A stretch of 64,000 nucleotides of DNA from Clostridia bacterium (GCA_017416485.1 JAFQCH010000018.1:169690-233689), one strand, 5' to 3'. Shown: positions 1-9,356, counted from the stretch's first letter. Notes: generated by a model from the letters alone, not told the origin. Numbers and translations: made by a program.

Positions 1-170
1 ATGATTCGGTGAAATCGGCACGCGGTGAGCGTTTGTTTTCGATCTCACTGAAAGAAATAAACGGTGAAACGGGAGTCATTTTTGATATCAGTGAAACAGG
101 AACAGCCCTTGGTTTGACCCCCGATTTGATTCGCAGTGCAATGACAATGATTGAAACGGAAGTGAATTGA
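1..170 (+). CDS. C-terminal end of an unrecognised protein (5' truncated by the window)
   Basis: An open frame (codons starting at position 3) runs without a stop to TGA at 168-170 and gives about 55 residues ending TMIETEVN. The composition is that of a real soluble protein tail. The stop is immediately followed by the TTG start of the response regulator at 171, so the two are probably cotranscribed and translationally coupled. I do not recognise the family from this fragment. The neighbouring two-component pair does not settle its function. Confidence 0.6.
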   Translation, partial: DSVKSARGERLFSISLKEINGETGVIFDISETGTALGLTPDLIRSAMTMIETEVN

Positions 171-878
171 TTGAAAAGAGTATTGATCGCTGAAGATGAA
201 CGTTCCATTCGCGAATTTGTTGTCATCAATCTCAAACGCAGCGGTTTTGAGGTTGTGGAGGCAGAAAACGGTGAACAGGCGATCGCTTTATACAATGAAT
301 ATAGCGGTGATTTTGATATTGCTTTGTTGGATATCATGATGCCGTTGGTGGACGGTCTTGAGGTTTGCAAATATCTGCGCAGTAAAAGCAGCACCCTCGG
401 CATTGTTATTTTGACCGCAAAAACACAGGAAATGGACAAGGTTACCGGGTTGCTGGTCGGCGCTGATGATTACATTACAAAGCCGTTTTCGCCGTCCGAG
501 TTGATGGCAAGAATTGATGCCATATATCGCCGTGTGACTATCAATAAGCAGCTCACACGCCAAAGCAATGAATATTCCGATTTGTTGACCTCCGGCGTGT
601 TTGCTCTTAATCTTCGCAGCCGTACCTTGACGAAAAACAACAAACCTGTTGAATTAACGCAAGTTGAATTTCAATTGATGGAATATTTTTTCAGCAATCC
701 CGATGTTGCTTTGCACCGCAATGAAATTCTGAAATATGTTTGGGGTACATCTTATTACGGCGATGATAAGGTGGTTGATGTGAACATCCGCCGTTTGCGC
801 ATGAAGATTGAGGACACCCCCTCCAAACCTGAACATCTGACTACAATCTGGGGAATCGGCTACAAGTGGATTCCTTAA
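171..878 (+). CDS. OmpR/PhoB-family response regulator
   Basis: This is a 235-residue two-domain regulator. The receiver domain spans about residues 1-122, with the acidic pair at E8/D9, the predicted phospho-acceptor D54 (in ALLDIMMP), T82 and K104 (in TKPF). The C-terminal part, about 140-233, is an OmpR-type winged helix ending in IWGIGYKW, so it should bind DNA repeats at target promoters. The start is TTG directly after the previous stop; the protein beginning MKRVLIAEDE fits the family perfectly. It is followed 18 bases later by its likely partner kinase. The signal sensed is not evident. Confidence 0.93.
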   Translation: MKRVLIAEDERSIREFVVINLKRSGFEVVEAENGEQAIALYNEYSGDFDIALLDIMMPLVDGLEVCKYLRSKSSTLGIVILTAKTQEMDKVTGLLVGADDYITKPFSPSELMARIDAIYRRVTINKQLTRQSNEYSDLLTSGVFALNLRSRTLTKNNKPVELTQVEFQLMEYFFSNPDVALHRNEILKYVWGTSYYGDDKVVDVNIRRLRMKIEDTPSKPEHLTTIWGIGYKWIP

Positions 879-896
879 CATACAGGAGATGATAAT

Positions 897-2336
897 TTGT
901 TCGGAATGTCCATCACCAAACGATGGTTGTATTCTACAATTGTTGTCATTACGCTTATTCTGATCTGTGTTGCTGTTATGGTTTCTTTTGTTTTTAAAGA
1001 TTATTACCATGATTATGCAAAAGACAGAATTTATTCCATCAGCCAAAGCACGGCAATTGCAAACTATTTCAGTGCCTATCTGAATGCCGATAAAGAAACA
1101 TTTGCCAATTGCGCCAGATCTTATGTGGAAGATTTTGATTATACCAACATCTGCGAAGTGTGGGTGCTGGATCGAGAAGGGGCTGTTATTGTTACATCCA
1201 CCGGCTTTATGCCGCAGGAAGCAGTGTGCAAGGATTATGATGCCGCATTGCTTTCTTCAAGCGGTAAAGGTGAATGGACAGGTTCTTTTGCATCAGGCGA
1301 AACGGTGTTTGCACTGACGGTTCTTTTGCCGAAAACAGACGGTATCAACAATGGGGCCGTGCGGTTCATAACATCATTGGCAGATATTGACAGACAATGG
1401 CACAATATGAATATTTTGATTTCTGCTGTCTGCGTTTTCGCTCTGCTTCTTGTGTTCTTTTCGGGCTGGTTTTTTATCCGTTCCATTGTAAAACCCGTTA
1501 ATCTTCTTAATGATATCACAAAACGAATTGCGGCAGGCGATTTTGCAGTCAGAACACTTTCTTCTGACAGAGATGATGAAATTGGCGAACTTTGCCGTTC
1601 TATTGACTTTATGACCGAAGAACTCGCAAGAACAGACAAACTGAAAAACGACTTTATTTCAACAGTTTCCCATGAACTGCGCACGCCGCTGACCGCCATA
1701 AAAGGTTGGACAGAAACCCTGCGCGATGTTCCTGCTGAAGATACACAGGTTTTCGAAAGCGGACTGCGAGTTATTGCGGATGAAACGGAACGGCTTTATT
1801 CGCTTGTTGAGGATTTATTGGATTTCTCAAAAATAGAAAGCGGCAGAATGACCTTGCGATTGACTTTGATCGATGTGCTTGCCGAATTGGATATGGCTGT
1901 GTATGTTTTCAAAGACAGAGCCGAACGCGAAGGCATCACGATCGAATATGAATCACCTGCATTCACGGCGCCTATGATGGGGGATGCAGACCGACTCAAA
2001 CAGGTATTTGTTAACATTCTTGATAATGCCGTGAAATATTCTTCTGTCGGTGGCAAAATCCTCGTTACCGCATTGGCAGAAAATGAGCAGTTGATTGTTT
2101 GTGTGCAAGATAACGGATGCGGTATTTCTGCCGAAGCATTGCCGCATGTAAAAGAAAAATTCTACAAGTCCAATCTTTCCGCAAAGGGCTCGGGTATCGG
2201 CCTTGCGGTTTCGGATGAAATCATCACACGGCACGGCGGTTCGATTGAAATCAGCAGCCGCCCGCATGTGGGCACATTGGTTGCTATCCGATTACCTTTG
2301 GCGGCAGAAGATCAACAGGACGGAAAGGATAATTAA
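897..2336 (+). CDS. Membrane-bound sensor histidine kinase (HAMP, HisKA, HATPase)
   Basis: This 479-residue kinase is the likely partner of the regulator upstream. It has one membrane helix at about 11-33, an extracytoplasmic sensor region of about 140 residues, a second helix at about 172-194, a HAMP linker at 195-248, a HisKA dimerisation domain with H259 in STVSHELRTPL, and an ATPase domain with N-box NILDNAVKYS, G1 box DNGCGIS and G2 box SGIGLAVS. The layout resembles PhoR, ResE and WalK. The TTG at 897 is preferred because AGGAGA lies 7 bases before it; ATG 906 would be 16 away. The ligand is unknown. Confidence 0.93.
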   Translation: MFGMSITKRWLYSTIVVITLILICVAVMVSFVFKDYYHDYAKDRIYSISQSTAIANYFSAYLNADKETFANCARSYVEDFDYTNICEVWVLDREGAVIVTSTGFMPQEAVCKDYDAALLSSSGKGEWTGSFASGETVFALTVLLPKTDGINNGAVRFITSLADIDRQWHNMNILISAVCVFALLLVFFSGWFFIRSIVKPVNLLNDITKRIAAGDFAVRTLSSDRDDEIGELCRSIDFMTEELARTDKLKNDFISTVSHELRTPLTAIKGWTETLRDVPAEDTQVFESGLRVIADETERLYSLVEDLLDFSKIESGRMTLRLTLIDVLAELDMAVYVFKDRAEREGITIEYESPAFTAPMMGDADRLKQVFVNILDNAVKYSSVGGKILVTALAENEQLIVCVQDNGCGISAEALPHVKEKFYKSNLSAKGSGIGLAVSDEIITRHGGSIEISSRPHVGTLVAIRLPLAAEDQQDGKDN

Positions 2337-2337
2337 A

Positions 2338-3318
2338 ATGAGTAAAAAACAACATGTCACCAGTGTCGGCGGGCAAGCCCTCATTGAAGGTATTATGATG
2401 AACGGCCCGAAAGGGGCTGCCATGGCTGTGCGCAAACCTGACGGTGAAATTCATGTTGAAATGAAAGATTTCAAACATATTAAAGACAAGGTTCCGTTTC
2501 TCGGCTGGCCGATCATCAGAGGTGTTGTCAATTTTGTTGAAAGCATGTTAATCGGTTATAAGTGCCTGATGGCTTCCGCAGAAATTTCGGGGCAGCTTGA
2601 AGAGGAAGAAAAGCCCGAAAATATGGGAAAAATCGACCGTTGGCTGTCTGAACACCTGAATGAAAAAGTGTTTTCTGCCCTGATGGTTGTTGCCACCGTG
2701 CTTGCATTTGCTATTTGCTTTTTGCTTTTTATGTATGCGCCGACTAAGCTGTTTGAGCTGTTTAACGGTTTGCTGATTGCAAAAGCTAATACGGATTTGA
2801 TCAGTCTCCAGCCTTTGTTTGAAGGCATTTTAAAGATGATCCTTCTTGTTCTTTATATGTTTTTTGTGTCAAGAACCAAAGATATCAAGCGGGTATTCAT
2901 GTATCACGGTGCAGAACATAAAGCAATCTTCTGTTATGAAGCAGGGGAAGAACTGACAGTTGAAAACGTAAAAAAACAGAAGCGATTTCATCCCCGGTGC
3001 GGCACCAGTTTCATTTTTGTGGTGCTGATTATCAGTGTTTTTGTAACCACCATTCTGCGCTTGATCGTTCCTGAAACGATAACAGGCATTCTGTGGGTTG
3101 CATTGAAACTGTTGATTCTGCCTTTGATTATGGGAATCGGATATGAATGTATCAAAATTGCAGGCAAGCATAATAACATTTTTACCCGTATTTTGACGGC
3201 ACCCGGTATGTGGATGCAAAGAATTACCACCAATGAACCTACCGATGATATTATTGAAGTGGGAATCATTGCTTTAAAAGCGGTTATTACCGACAACCCC
3301 GAAGATGATGCAGTATGA
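2338..3318 (+). CDS. DUF1385 (YqhQ-like) membrane protein
   Basis: A 326-residue member of the DUF1385 family, whose function is not established. Family signatures are visible: GGQALIEGIMMNGP near the N-terminus, MYHGAEHKAIFCYE in the middle and HPRCGTSF after it. At least four hydrophobic stretches predict a polytopic membrane protein. The start at ATG 2338 is set by GGAAAGGA 8 bases upstream; an in-frame extension back to 2203 would overlap the kinase and lacks a site. The stop overlaps the prmC start (ATGA), the same DUF1385-prmC order seen in many Clostridia. Confidence 0.9.
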   Translation: MSKKQHVTSVGGQALIEGIMMNGPKGAAMAVRKPDGEIHVEMKDFKHIKDKVPFLGWPIIRGVVNFVESMLIGYKCLMASAEISGQLEEEEKPENMGKIDRWLSEHLNEKVFSALMVVATVLAFAICFLLFMYAPTKLFELFNGLLIAKANTDLISLQPLFEGILKMILLVLYMFFVSRTKDIKRVFMYHGAEHKAIFCYEAGEELTVENVKKQKRFHPRCGTSFIFVVLIISVFVTTILRLIVPETITGILWVALKLLILPLIMGIGYECIKIAGKHNNIFTRILTAPGMWMQRITTNEPTDDIIEVGIIALKAVITDNPEDDAV

Positions 3319-4166
3319 AAACATTCGGTGAACTGCTGCAACAGGGGGAGAAGTTTTTGTTTCAGCACGGCATCGAAGATGCTGCATTTGATGCAAAAGA
3401 AATTGTTTTGTTTGCTTCCGGCTTTAACAGAAGCGCATTCTCGTTGCAACTTTGCGATGTGACAACAGAAGATGTAAGTTTGCACATACAAAGCATGCTG
3501 CAAGAGCGTGCAAACGGAAAACCGTTGCAGTATATTCTCGGTGAATGGGATTTTTACGGCAATACTTTTGTCGTGTTTCCCGGTGTGTTGATTCCTCGTC
3601 CCGAAACGGAAGAATTAACGGATATCGCTATACGATATATAAAAGAAAACAATTGTAAAACAATTTACGATGTTTGTGCCGGCACGGGCTGTATCGGGCT
3701 TTCGGTTGCCGTTGCATGCCCTGATGTGCAGGTATATTTGTTTGAACTGTATGAAAAACCTTTGCAGTGCCTTCGCGAAAATGCTGAAAAACTGCATTTG
3801 CAGAATGTGCACATTGTTGTTTGTGATGCTCTGAATCCGCGAATTGAACAAATTCCTTCTGCTGATGTAATCATATCCAATCCGCCGTATATTCCGGCAG
3901 ATGAATTACAATCTTTACAAAAGGAAGTCTTACAGGAACCCTTGACAGCACTTGACGGCGGGGAAGACGGACTCGTCTTTTATCGCGCATTGTCCTCCCG
4001 ATGGTTCTGTAAATTAAATCCCGGCGGCGGCATGTTCTTTGAGTGTGCAGAGAATCAACCGAAAATGATTGTTGATTTGTTTATTTCGCAACATGCAGAA
4101 ATCAAAAAAGCTGTCGGCTTGAAAGATTTTTACGGTCTTCACCGTTTTGTGATTATTGAAAAATAA
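3315..4166 (+). CDS. prmC: Peptide chain release factor N5-glutamine methyltransferase
   Basis: PrmC/HemK methylates the Gln of the GGQ motif of peptide release factors using S-adenosylmethionine. The 283-residue protein has a helical N-terminal substrate-recognition domain (about 1-75) and a Rossmann methyltransferase domain with the SAM loop VCAGTGCIGLSVA and the catalytic NPPYIP motif, which is diagnostic. It overlaps the DUF1385 gene by four bases. Its usual partner prfA is not adjacent in this window, although prfA-prmC is a common pairing elsewhere. Confidence 0.95.
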   Translation: MKTFGELLQQGEKFLFQHGIEDAAFDAKEIVLFASGFNRSAFSLQLCDVTTEDVSLHIQSMLQERANGKPLQYILGEWDFYGNTFVVFPGVLIPRPETEELTDIAIRYIKENNCKTIYDVCAGTGCIGLSVAVACPDVQVYLFELYEKPLQCLRENAEKLHLQNVHIVVCDALNPRIEQIPSADVIISNPPYIPADELQSLQKEVLQEPLTALDGGEDGLVFYRALSSRWFCKLNPGGGMFFECAENQPKMIVDLFISQHAEIKKAVGLKDFYGLHRFVIIEK

Positions 4167-4188
4167 GCATTGAAAGGATGAAACGAGA

Positions 4189-4884
4189 ATGGTATTGTCT
4201 TTGTTGACCTTATTGCTGTCCGGTGATGTTGCGCGGGCAGATATCATCGAAATGATGATTTGTTTTGCCGCGCTGTTGTTTTGTATGTTTGTCAGCCTGC
4301 CTGTGCATGAATCGGCGCATGCCTATGCCGCCTATCGGCTCGGGGATGAAACAGGACGGCTCAGCGGCAGAATTTCACTGAATCCTTTTGATCATCTGAG
4401 CTTTGCGGGAACCATGTTGATGTTGTTTATAGGGGTTGGTTTTGCAAAACCCGTTCCTGTTAACATCCGCAACTTTAAAAACAGAAAGCTCGGCTTCGCT
4501 CTGACAGCTGTTGCGGGACCGCTTTCCAATATTCTGATGTCGGTTGCGGCTGTGCTTGTGGCGGCGTTGATTGCCGCTTTCGCAGCACCCTCCAATGCGG
4601 CTGTTTTGCTGAATTTGTTCTTTTTCTATATTGCGGTTTATAATTTTGCACTTGCTTTGTTTAATCTGATTCCGATTCCGCCGCTTGACGGATCGCGCTT
4701 GGTAACTTTGGTTTTGCCTGACAAGTATTATTATAAACTTTTGCAGTATGAACGTTATTTTATCTATATTATTCTTGGGCTTTCTTTTTTGAACAACAGA
4801 ATCGGTTTGTTGCCCTCGTGGAGTGATGCCGCTTTTATTGTTGTTTCTTTTCTTGAAACATTTCTTATCAATATTTTTCATTAA
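4189..4884 (+). CDS. Site-2-protease-like M50 metallopeptidase
   Basis: A 231-residue integral membrane protein of the M50/S2P group (YwhC-like). The zinc motif HESAH lies near residues 40-44 in the first half, and the third ligand motif IPPLDGSRL lies near residue 165, both in hydrophobic context; roughly five membrane helices are expected. Such enzymes cleave substrates within the membrane, but small solo forms such as this have no assigned substrate. It sits directly before scpA-scpB, an order widely shared among Firmicutes. The ATG at 4189 is preceded by AAAGGA. Confidence 0.88.
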   Translation: MVLSLLTLLLSGDVARADIIEMMICFAALLFCMFVSLPVHESAHAYAAYRLGDETGRLSGRISLNPFDHLSFAGTMLMLFIGVGFAKPVPVNIRNFKNRKLGFALTAVAGPLSNILMSVAAVLVAALIAAFAAPSNAAVLLNLFFFYIAVYNFALALFNLIPIPPLDGSRLVTLVLPDKYYYKLLQYERYFIYIILGLSFLNNRIGLLPSWSDAAFIVVSFLETFLINIFH

Positions 4885-4898
4885 ACAAAGGATTTTAA

Positions 4899-5630
4899 AT
4901 GGATATTATTCAGTATAAATTGGATGTTTTCGAAGGGCCTTTGGACCTGCTTTTGCATCTGATCACCAAACACAAACTGAATATCAATGACATTTCGATT
5001 TTTGCACTTGTTGAGCAATATACCGCATTCATTGCGAATGTGGCAGATGAAGATCTTGAACAGGCAAGCGAATTTCTGGAAATGGCGGCAAGATTGGTGC
5101 ACATCAAAACTGTTTCGCTTTTGCCGGTTTATGAAGAATCGCAGACGCTTAAGAAAGAACTTGAACGGGAACTGATTGAATATCGCGATTGCAAAATTCT
5201 TGCCAATGAATTGTCAAAACAGACGGATGGTTTTTCTTCGTTTGTTCGCACGGCGGAGCCGATTCCTGCGGATATGACCTATCGTCGTGTGCATGATGCA
5301 ACGGAGCTTACAAGAGCCTACCTGAATGCTGTCGGCAAACGCTTGCGCAGACTGCCGCCGCCGTTCGATTCATTCAAAGGCATTGTTGCAAAAAAGATTG
5401 TTTCTGTGTCTGTCACTATTCGCAGTGTTGTCAAACGCATTGCAGGAAAAGGAAAACACAGTTTTCATGCTATTTTTGAACAAGCGGAAAGTCGCAGTGA
5501 GCTGGTTGCCACATTTCTGGCAGTACTTGAACTGACAAAAAGAAAAAACATTTTGCTTGAAGACGGCGACGACGGAAAACTTTGCGTGACCTTATTGAGT
5601 GAGCCGGAAGGGGATATTGATTTTGAATGA
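4899..5630 (+). CDS. scpA: Segregation and condensation protein A
   Basis: ScpA is the kleisin subunit that bridges the SMC head domains together with ScpB in the chromosome-condensing complex. The 243-residue protein starts with the typical YKLDVFEGPLDLLLHLI and ends with the winged-helix region contacting SMC (about 170-235). Length matches the family. The ATG at 4899 follows AAAGGAT. The 3' end overlaps the scpB start by eight bases, which implies coupled translation of the two partners. Confidence 0.96.
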   Translation: MDIIQYKLDVFEGPLDLLLHLITKHKLNINDISIFALVEQYTAFIANVADEDLEQASEFLEMAARLVHIKTVSLLPVYEESQTLKKELERELIEYRDCKILANELSKQTDGFSSFVRTAEPIPADMTYRRVHDATELTRAYLNAVGKRLRRLPPPFDSFKGIVAKKIVSVSVTIRSVVKRIAGKGKHSFHAIFEQAESRSELVATFLAVLELTKRKNILLEDGDDGKLCVTLLSEPEGDIDFE

Positions 5631-6213
5631 AGAAATGAACAGATTGCAGAATGCTGTTGAAGCGGTTGTGTTTGCCTCGGGCGAACCCGTGGAAGTGCAG
5701 AAGATTGCCCAGGCATTTGCAATGAATGAAAATGATATCCGCGAAATTCTGGATCGTCTTGTTGTTATTTATGAAGAAAGAAAATGCGGGATTGTTCTGA
5801 AAAAACTCGGCGAATCTTATCAGTTTTTGTCTCGCCCCGAATATGTTGAAGATATCCGAAAAGTGCTTGATGTGCGCAGAAATCAGCCTTTGAGTCAGGC
5901 GGCATTTGAAGTGCTTGCCATCATTGCCTACAATCAACCCGTTACAAAATCGTTCATTGAACAGGTCAGGGGGGTCGATTGCAGTGGTGTTGTGGGAACT
6001 TTATGCCAAAGAGATTTAATAGAAGAGTGCGGAAGACTTGACTTACCGGGTCGACCTTTGCTATACTGTACAACAACAAACTTTTTAAGATGTTTTTGTT
6101 TGTCATCTCTGGAAGAACTTCCGGAACTGCCGGAAGACAATGAAGGTCTTGCGGCGTTGGAGGGACTTTCCAATACCGACGGTGTGATAAGCGGACAGAT
6201 TTCCATTTTATAA
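5623..6213 (+). CDS. scpB: Segregation and condensation protein B
   Basis: ScpB forms a dimer that binds ScpA in the SMC condensin. The predicted product is 196 residues with two winged-helix domains; the family signature LSQAAFEVLAIIAYNQPVTK is clear. I place the start at TTG 5623, seven bases after GGAAGGGGAT and inside the end of scpA. ATG 5635 is the alternative and would shorten it by four residues. An upstream in-frame extension to 5599 has no ribosome site. Confidence 0.95.
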   Translation: MNEEMNRLQNAVEAVVFASGEPVEVQKIAQAFAMNENDIREILDRLVVIYEERKCGIVLKKLGESYQFLSRPEYVEDIRKVLDVRRNQPLSQAAFEVLAIIAYNQPVTKSFIEQVRGVDCSGVVGTLCQRDLIEECGRLDLPGRPLLYCTTTNFLRCFCLSSLEELPELPEDNEGLAALEGLSNTDGVISGQISIL

Positions 6214-6227
6214 GGAGGTGCTCTTGT

Positions 6228-7073
6228 TTGGGTGTCGTTCTTTTGATATTGAAGATCATAGGCTGGATGATCCTTGCTATCCTTGCCATTGTAATCGCGG
6301 CACTGTTTGTAAAAATACGCATTGTTGCAGATTACGGTGAAGAAAAAAAGGTTTCAGTGCGTTGGCTTTTTTTGAATATCCCCGTATTCCCGATGAAGAA
6401 AAAACAGAAAACGAAGAAACAGAAAAAAGGAGACACTGCAGCAGTTGAACAGCAGGTTGAACCTGAACCGGTGAAAACGGAAGAACCTGCACCGCCTGCA
6501 CAACCGCAGTCGACTGATCAGCAACCTGCTGCTGATGTCGCCGAAATAGCGACGGCGACGAATGCGGCACAGGGAAAACCGAATATTTTAAATATATTCA
6601 TGGAATCCAACGGCGGTGTCGAAGGCATTATCCTTTTGATTCAAGAATTGTTTTCTTATCTTGGTTCCTTCTTCGGCGGCACGCTTCATGCTTTTGTTGT
6701 GGACGAGCTTATGGTGGATATGACCGTTACTAAAAATGATGCAGCACAAACTGCGATCTATTACGGTCAATTGTGTTCTACCGTTTTTCCGATGCTCGGT
6801 GCATTTGTTACAAAATATAAAGTCAGAAAATATGACTTTAATATCACCCCTGATTTCTTGGCCAGAAAGAGCACGGCAGAAATGCATATTTCTTTTTGGT
6901 TCAGACCTGCAAGATTGATCGGTGAAGTTCTTTTGCTGGTCGGCCGTCTTGTATTTAAATTCGGTTTCAAAGTCGCGTTCAGAATGCTCAAACCCGTGTT
7001 GCAATCACGGAAAAAGGCTGATAATAATAAAGCAAATAATAATACAGAAGAAAGTGGTGTTTCTAATGAGTGA
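6228..7073 (+). CDS. DUF2953 membrane-anchored protein
   Basis: A 281-residue protein with an N-terminal membrane helix (about 2-30), a Lys-rich then Pro/Glu/Gln-rich low-complexity linker (about 48-110) and a C-terminal DUF2953-type region containing GTLHAFVVDELMVDMTVTKNDA. The family has no assigned function but commonly sits just before gerW in Clostridia, which suggests a sporulation or envelope role. The TTG start at 6228 is backed by AAGGAGGTG at 6212-6220. It overlaps gerW by eight bases. Confidence 0.82.
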   Translation: MGVVLLILKIIGWMILAILAIVIAALFVKIRIVADYGEEKKVSVRWLFLNIPVFPMKKKQKTKKQKKGDTAAVEQQVEPEPVKTEEPAPPAQPQSTDQQPAADVAEIATATNAAQGKPNILNIFMESNGGVEGIILLIQELFSYLGSFFGGTLHAFVVDELMVDMTVTKNDAAQTAIYYGQLCSTVFPMLGAFVTKYKVRKYDFNITPDFLARKSTAEMHISFWFRPARLIGEVLLLVGRLVFKFGFKVAFRMLKPVLQSRKKADNNKANNNTEESGVSNE

Positions 7074-7449
7074 AAAGAAAGCAGCAGGCATCCTTGCCAC
7101 AACCATCGAAAAAGTGCGTCAGTTGGTTGACGTCAGCACCATCATCGGTGAACCCATGATGGTAGCCGACGGTCTGACCGTTATCCCCGTATCCAAAGTC
7201 ACTTACGGCTTTGCTTCGGGCGGCTCTGATTTCCCCTCCAAGAACAATGTTGAATTGTTCGGCGGCGGCGGTGGTGCAGGTGTCACCATTACGCCTGTTG
7301 CATTCCTCGTTGTCAAGAACGGTGAAGTTTCGGTCAAATACATTGCTGCTGATGACAATGCCGCAGAACGTATTGTTAACCTTGTTCCCGAAATGTTCGA
7401 CAAGGTAACGGGTGTTATTGACAAGCGCAAAGCAAATACAGCGGAATAA
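7066..7449 (+). CDS. gerW: GerW/YtfJ-family spore protein
   Basis: GerW (YtfJ) is a small protein conserved in spore formers; in Bacillus subtilis it is found in spores and contributes to germination. The 127-residue product carries the family core IGEPMMVADGLTVIPVSKV and a Gly-rich loop FGGGGGAGVT. The start at ATG 7066 overlaps the end of the DUF2953 gene and gives the expected MSEKKA start; the in-frame extension to 6922 runs back into the upstream gene and is not real. Together with the upstream gene this indicates a sporulating organism. Confidence 0.93.
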   Translation: MSEKKAAGILATTIEKVRQLVDVSTIIGEPMMVADGLTVIPVSKVTYGFASGGSDFPSKNNVELFGGGGGAGVTITPVAFLVVKNGEVSVKYIAADDNAAERIVNLVPEMFDKVTGVIDKRKANTAE

Positions 7450-7457
7450 GTTTTTAA

Positions 7458-7485
7458 GACTGTCCATACATATGTATGGGTGGTC
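7458..7485 (+). promoter_or_regulatory. Perfect palindrome/hairpin covering the dacF ribosome site
   Basis: CCATACATATGTATGG at 7464-7479 is a perfect 16-base palindrome. It extends outward by three G-U-capable pairs and a GAC/GTC pair, so the transcript could form a long stem. The 3' arm holds GGGTGG, the likely ribosome site of the following gene. It might be an operator or an mRNA structure that limits initiation; the sequence does not decide between them. Confidence 0.45.
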
Positions 7486-7487
7486 TG

Positions 7488-8621
7488 ATGAAAAGCAAAC
7501 TAGTCTGTATTTGTGTCCTTTTAATTGTATTCAATATGGTATTTTCGGCTGATGCGGCATCTTTGCAGGTATCAGCCAAAAGTGCTGTTCTGATTTGTGC
7601 CGATACGGGGCAGATTATTTATGAGCACAACGCACAAGAAAAACTGTCCATGGCGAGCACAACCAAAATCATGACTGCACTTCTTGCAATTGAAAACTTA
7701 TCCCCGCAGGCGGAAATTTCAATCGGCAATGAAGTGCTGAATGTGGACGGAACTTCGCTCGGTTTAAAACCGGGAGATCGAATTCGTGTCTATGATCTTC
7801 TTGTCGGGTTGATGCTGTCTTCGGGGAATGATGCGGCAAATGCTGTTGCTGTTGCCGTCAGCGGTTCAATGGGTGCTTTTGCAGACCTTATGAATCGCAG
7901 GGCTGTGCAGATTGGCATGCAGGGCACTTCTTTTGTTACGCCGTCAGGCTTAGATGATGAAAATCATTATTCCACGGCTTATGACATGGCATTGCTGACG
8001 AGAGAGGCTTTGCAGAATGAAGTGTTTGCAGATATCGTAAGCAAATACACCGCAACCATACACATCGGCAGCAAGAAGATATGGCTTAAAAACCATAACC
8101 GTTTGCTGCAATCCTACAATGGATTGATCGGTGTAAAAACAGGTTTTACCAAAAAAAGCGGCAGATGCCTTGTCACCGCTGCAGAGCGCGACGGGGTGCG
8201 GCTGATTGCGGTCACATTGAAAGCACCCGATGACTGGAATGACCATCGGGCACTGTTGGATTACGGTTTTTCCGAAGTCAAACGCTTTTCGGTTTGTGAA
8301 TACATGCCGCAGTATTATGTGGATGTGGTCGGCGGCAAATCGAACAGCGTTGCCTGTGTGCCTGCGGCGGAAATGGTGTACTCTGCCTTGCAGCCTTTAA
8401 CGGAACTTCAGTTGCAGGTCACAACCGTGCCGTTTGTGTATGCCCCTGTTCAAAAAGGGGATATTCTCGGCAAAATCACTTGTTTTTATAACGGAATAAA
8501 GATTTCGGAAGTGCCTTTGTGTGCAACGGATGATGTTGAATTCAATGCACCGGTTATACAAGAGAAAACAAATAGACAACATTGGTTGCAATTATTAAGC
8601 GGATGGTTTTCTTATGGATGA
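7488..8621 (+). CDS. dacF: D-alanyl-D-alanine carboxypeptidase, S11 (DacF-like)
   Basis: A secreted penicillin-binding protein that trims the terminal D-Ala from peptidoglycan stem peptides. From ATG 7488 it has 377 residues: a signal peptide ending near ADAAS (about 1-24), the SxxK catalytic motif ASTTK (S57, K60), SxN as SSGND and the KTG motif in GVKTGFTKKS. A C-terminal PBP5-type beta domain follows, and the protein ends with WLQLLSGWF, a possible membrane-associating helix. ATG 7476 is an alternative start but lies upstream of the better ribosome site. DacF versus DacB cannot be separated by eye. Confidence 0.92.
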   Translation: MKSKLVCICVLLIVFNMVFSADAASLQVSAKSAVLICADTGQIIYEHNAQEKLSMASTTKIMTALLAIENLSPQAEISIGNEVLNVDGTSLGLKPGDRIRVYDLLVGLMLSSGNDAANAVAVAVSGSMGAFADLMNRRAVQIGMQGTSFVTPSGLDDENHYSTAYDMALLTREALQNEVFADIVSKYTATIHIGSKKIWLKNHNRLLQSYNGLIGVKTGFTKKSGRCLVTAAERDGVRLIAVTLKAPDDWNDHRALLDYGFSEVKRFSVCEYMPQYYVDVVGGKSNSVACVPAAEMVYSALQPLTELQLQVTTVPFVYAPVQKGDILGKITCFYNGIKISEVPLCATDDVEFNAPVIQEKTNRQHWLQLLSGWFSYG

Positions 8622-9345
8622 ATTGATCAGATTACAAAAATATATGGCAGATTGCGGCATTGCTTCGCGCAGAAAATGTGAAGAACTGATTGCCGCAGGT
8701 CTTGTTAAAGTGAACGGAGAAACAGCACAGGTCGGTGATAAGATATCCCCGAAAAAAGATGTTGTTTCCGTCAACGGAAGAAAAGTTACGCAGGAAAAAG
8801 ATTATGTCTATGTCATGCTTAACAAGCCCAGAGGCTTTGTTACCACTATGAGCGACGAGATGGACAGAAAATGCGTTGCGCAATTGGTTGCAGATGTGGG
8901 CAAGCGTATTTATCCCATCGGCAGACTGGACCGTGATTCTGAAGGCCTGCTTCTGTTTACCAATGACGGTGAGTTTGCAAATGCACTGACGCATCCCTCC
9001 AAGCATATTGCAAAAAATTACCGTGTTACCGTAAAACCCAAAATTACGCAGGAACAGTTGAACATTCTGACTTCCTCTATTATGATCGACGGCAGAGAAA
9101 CACTGCCTGCTACCGTCAATGTGATTGCGGATGATCCCGACAGAACGGTGCTCGAAATCATTTTGTATGAAGGCAGAAACCGCCAGATCAGAAGACTTTG
9201 CGAAGAAGCGGGACTGCTTACCGCAAGGTTGAAAAGACAATCTGTCGGCGGCGTAAAACTCGGTATGCTCCAACCCGGTGAATGGCGTTATCTTACCAAA
9301 GAGGAAATCGTATCCCTGAAAAGGCAGAGCAGTAACAGAAAGTAA
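8614..9345 (+). CDS. rluB: Ribosomal large-subunit pseudouridine synthase B family
   Basis: RluB/RsuA-type enzymes convert specific rRNA uridines to pseudouridine. The 243-residue protein has an N-terminal S4 RNA-binding domain (about 1-60, RLQKYMADCGIASRRKCEELI) and a catalytic domain with GRLDRDSEGLLLFTNDGE, whose Asp is the conserved nucleophile, and EGRNRQIRRLCE. It overlaps dacF by eight bases. Assignment to RluB rather than RsuA or RluE follows the usual Firmicute member and is not proven. Confidence 0.93.
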   Translation: MDELIRLQKYMADCGIASRRKCEELIAAGLVKVNGETAQVGDKISPKKDVVSVNGRKVTQEKDYVYVMLNKPRGFVTTMSDEMDRKCVAQLVADVGKRIYPIGRLDRDSEGLLLFTNDGEFANALTHPSKHIAKNYRVTVKPKITQEQLNILTSSIMIDGRETLPATVNVIADDPDRTVLEIILYEGRNRQIRRLCEEAGLLTARLKRQSVGGVKLGMLQPGEWRYLTKEEIVSLKRQSSNRK

Positions 9346-9356
9346 GAGGAAATAGT

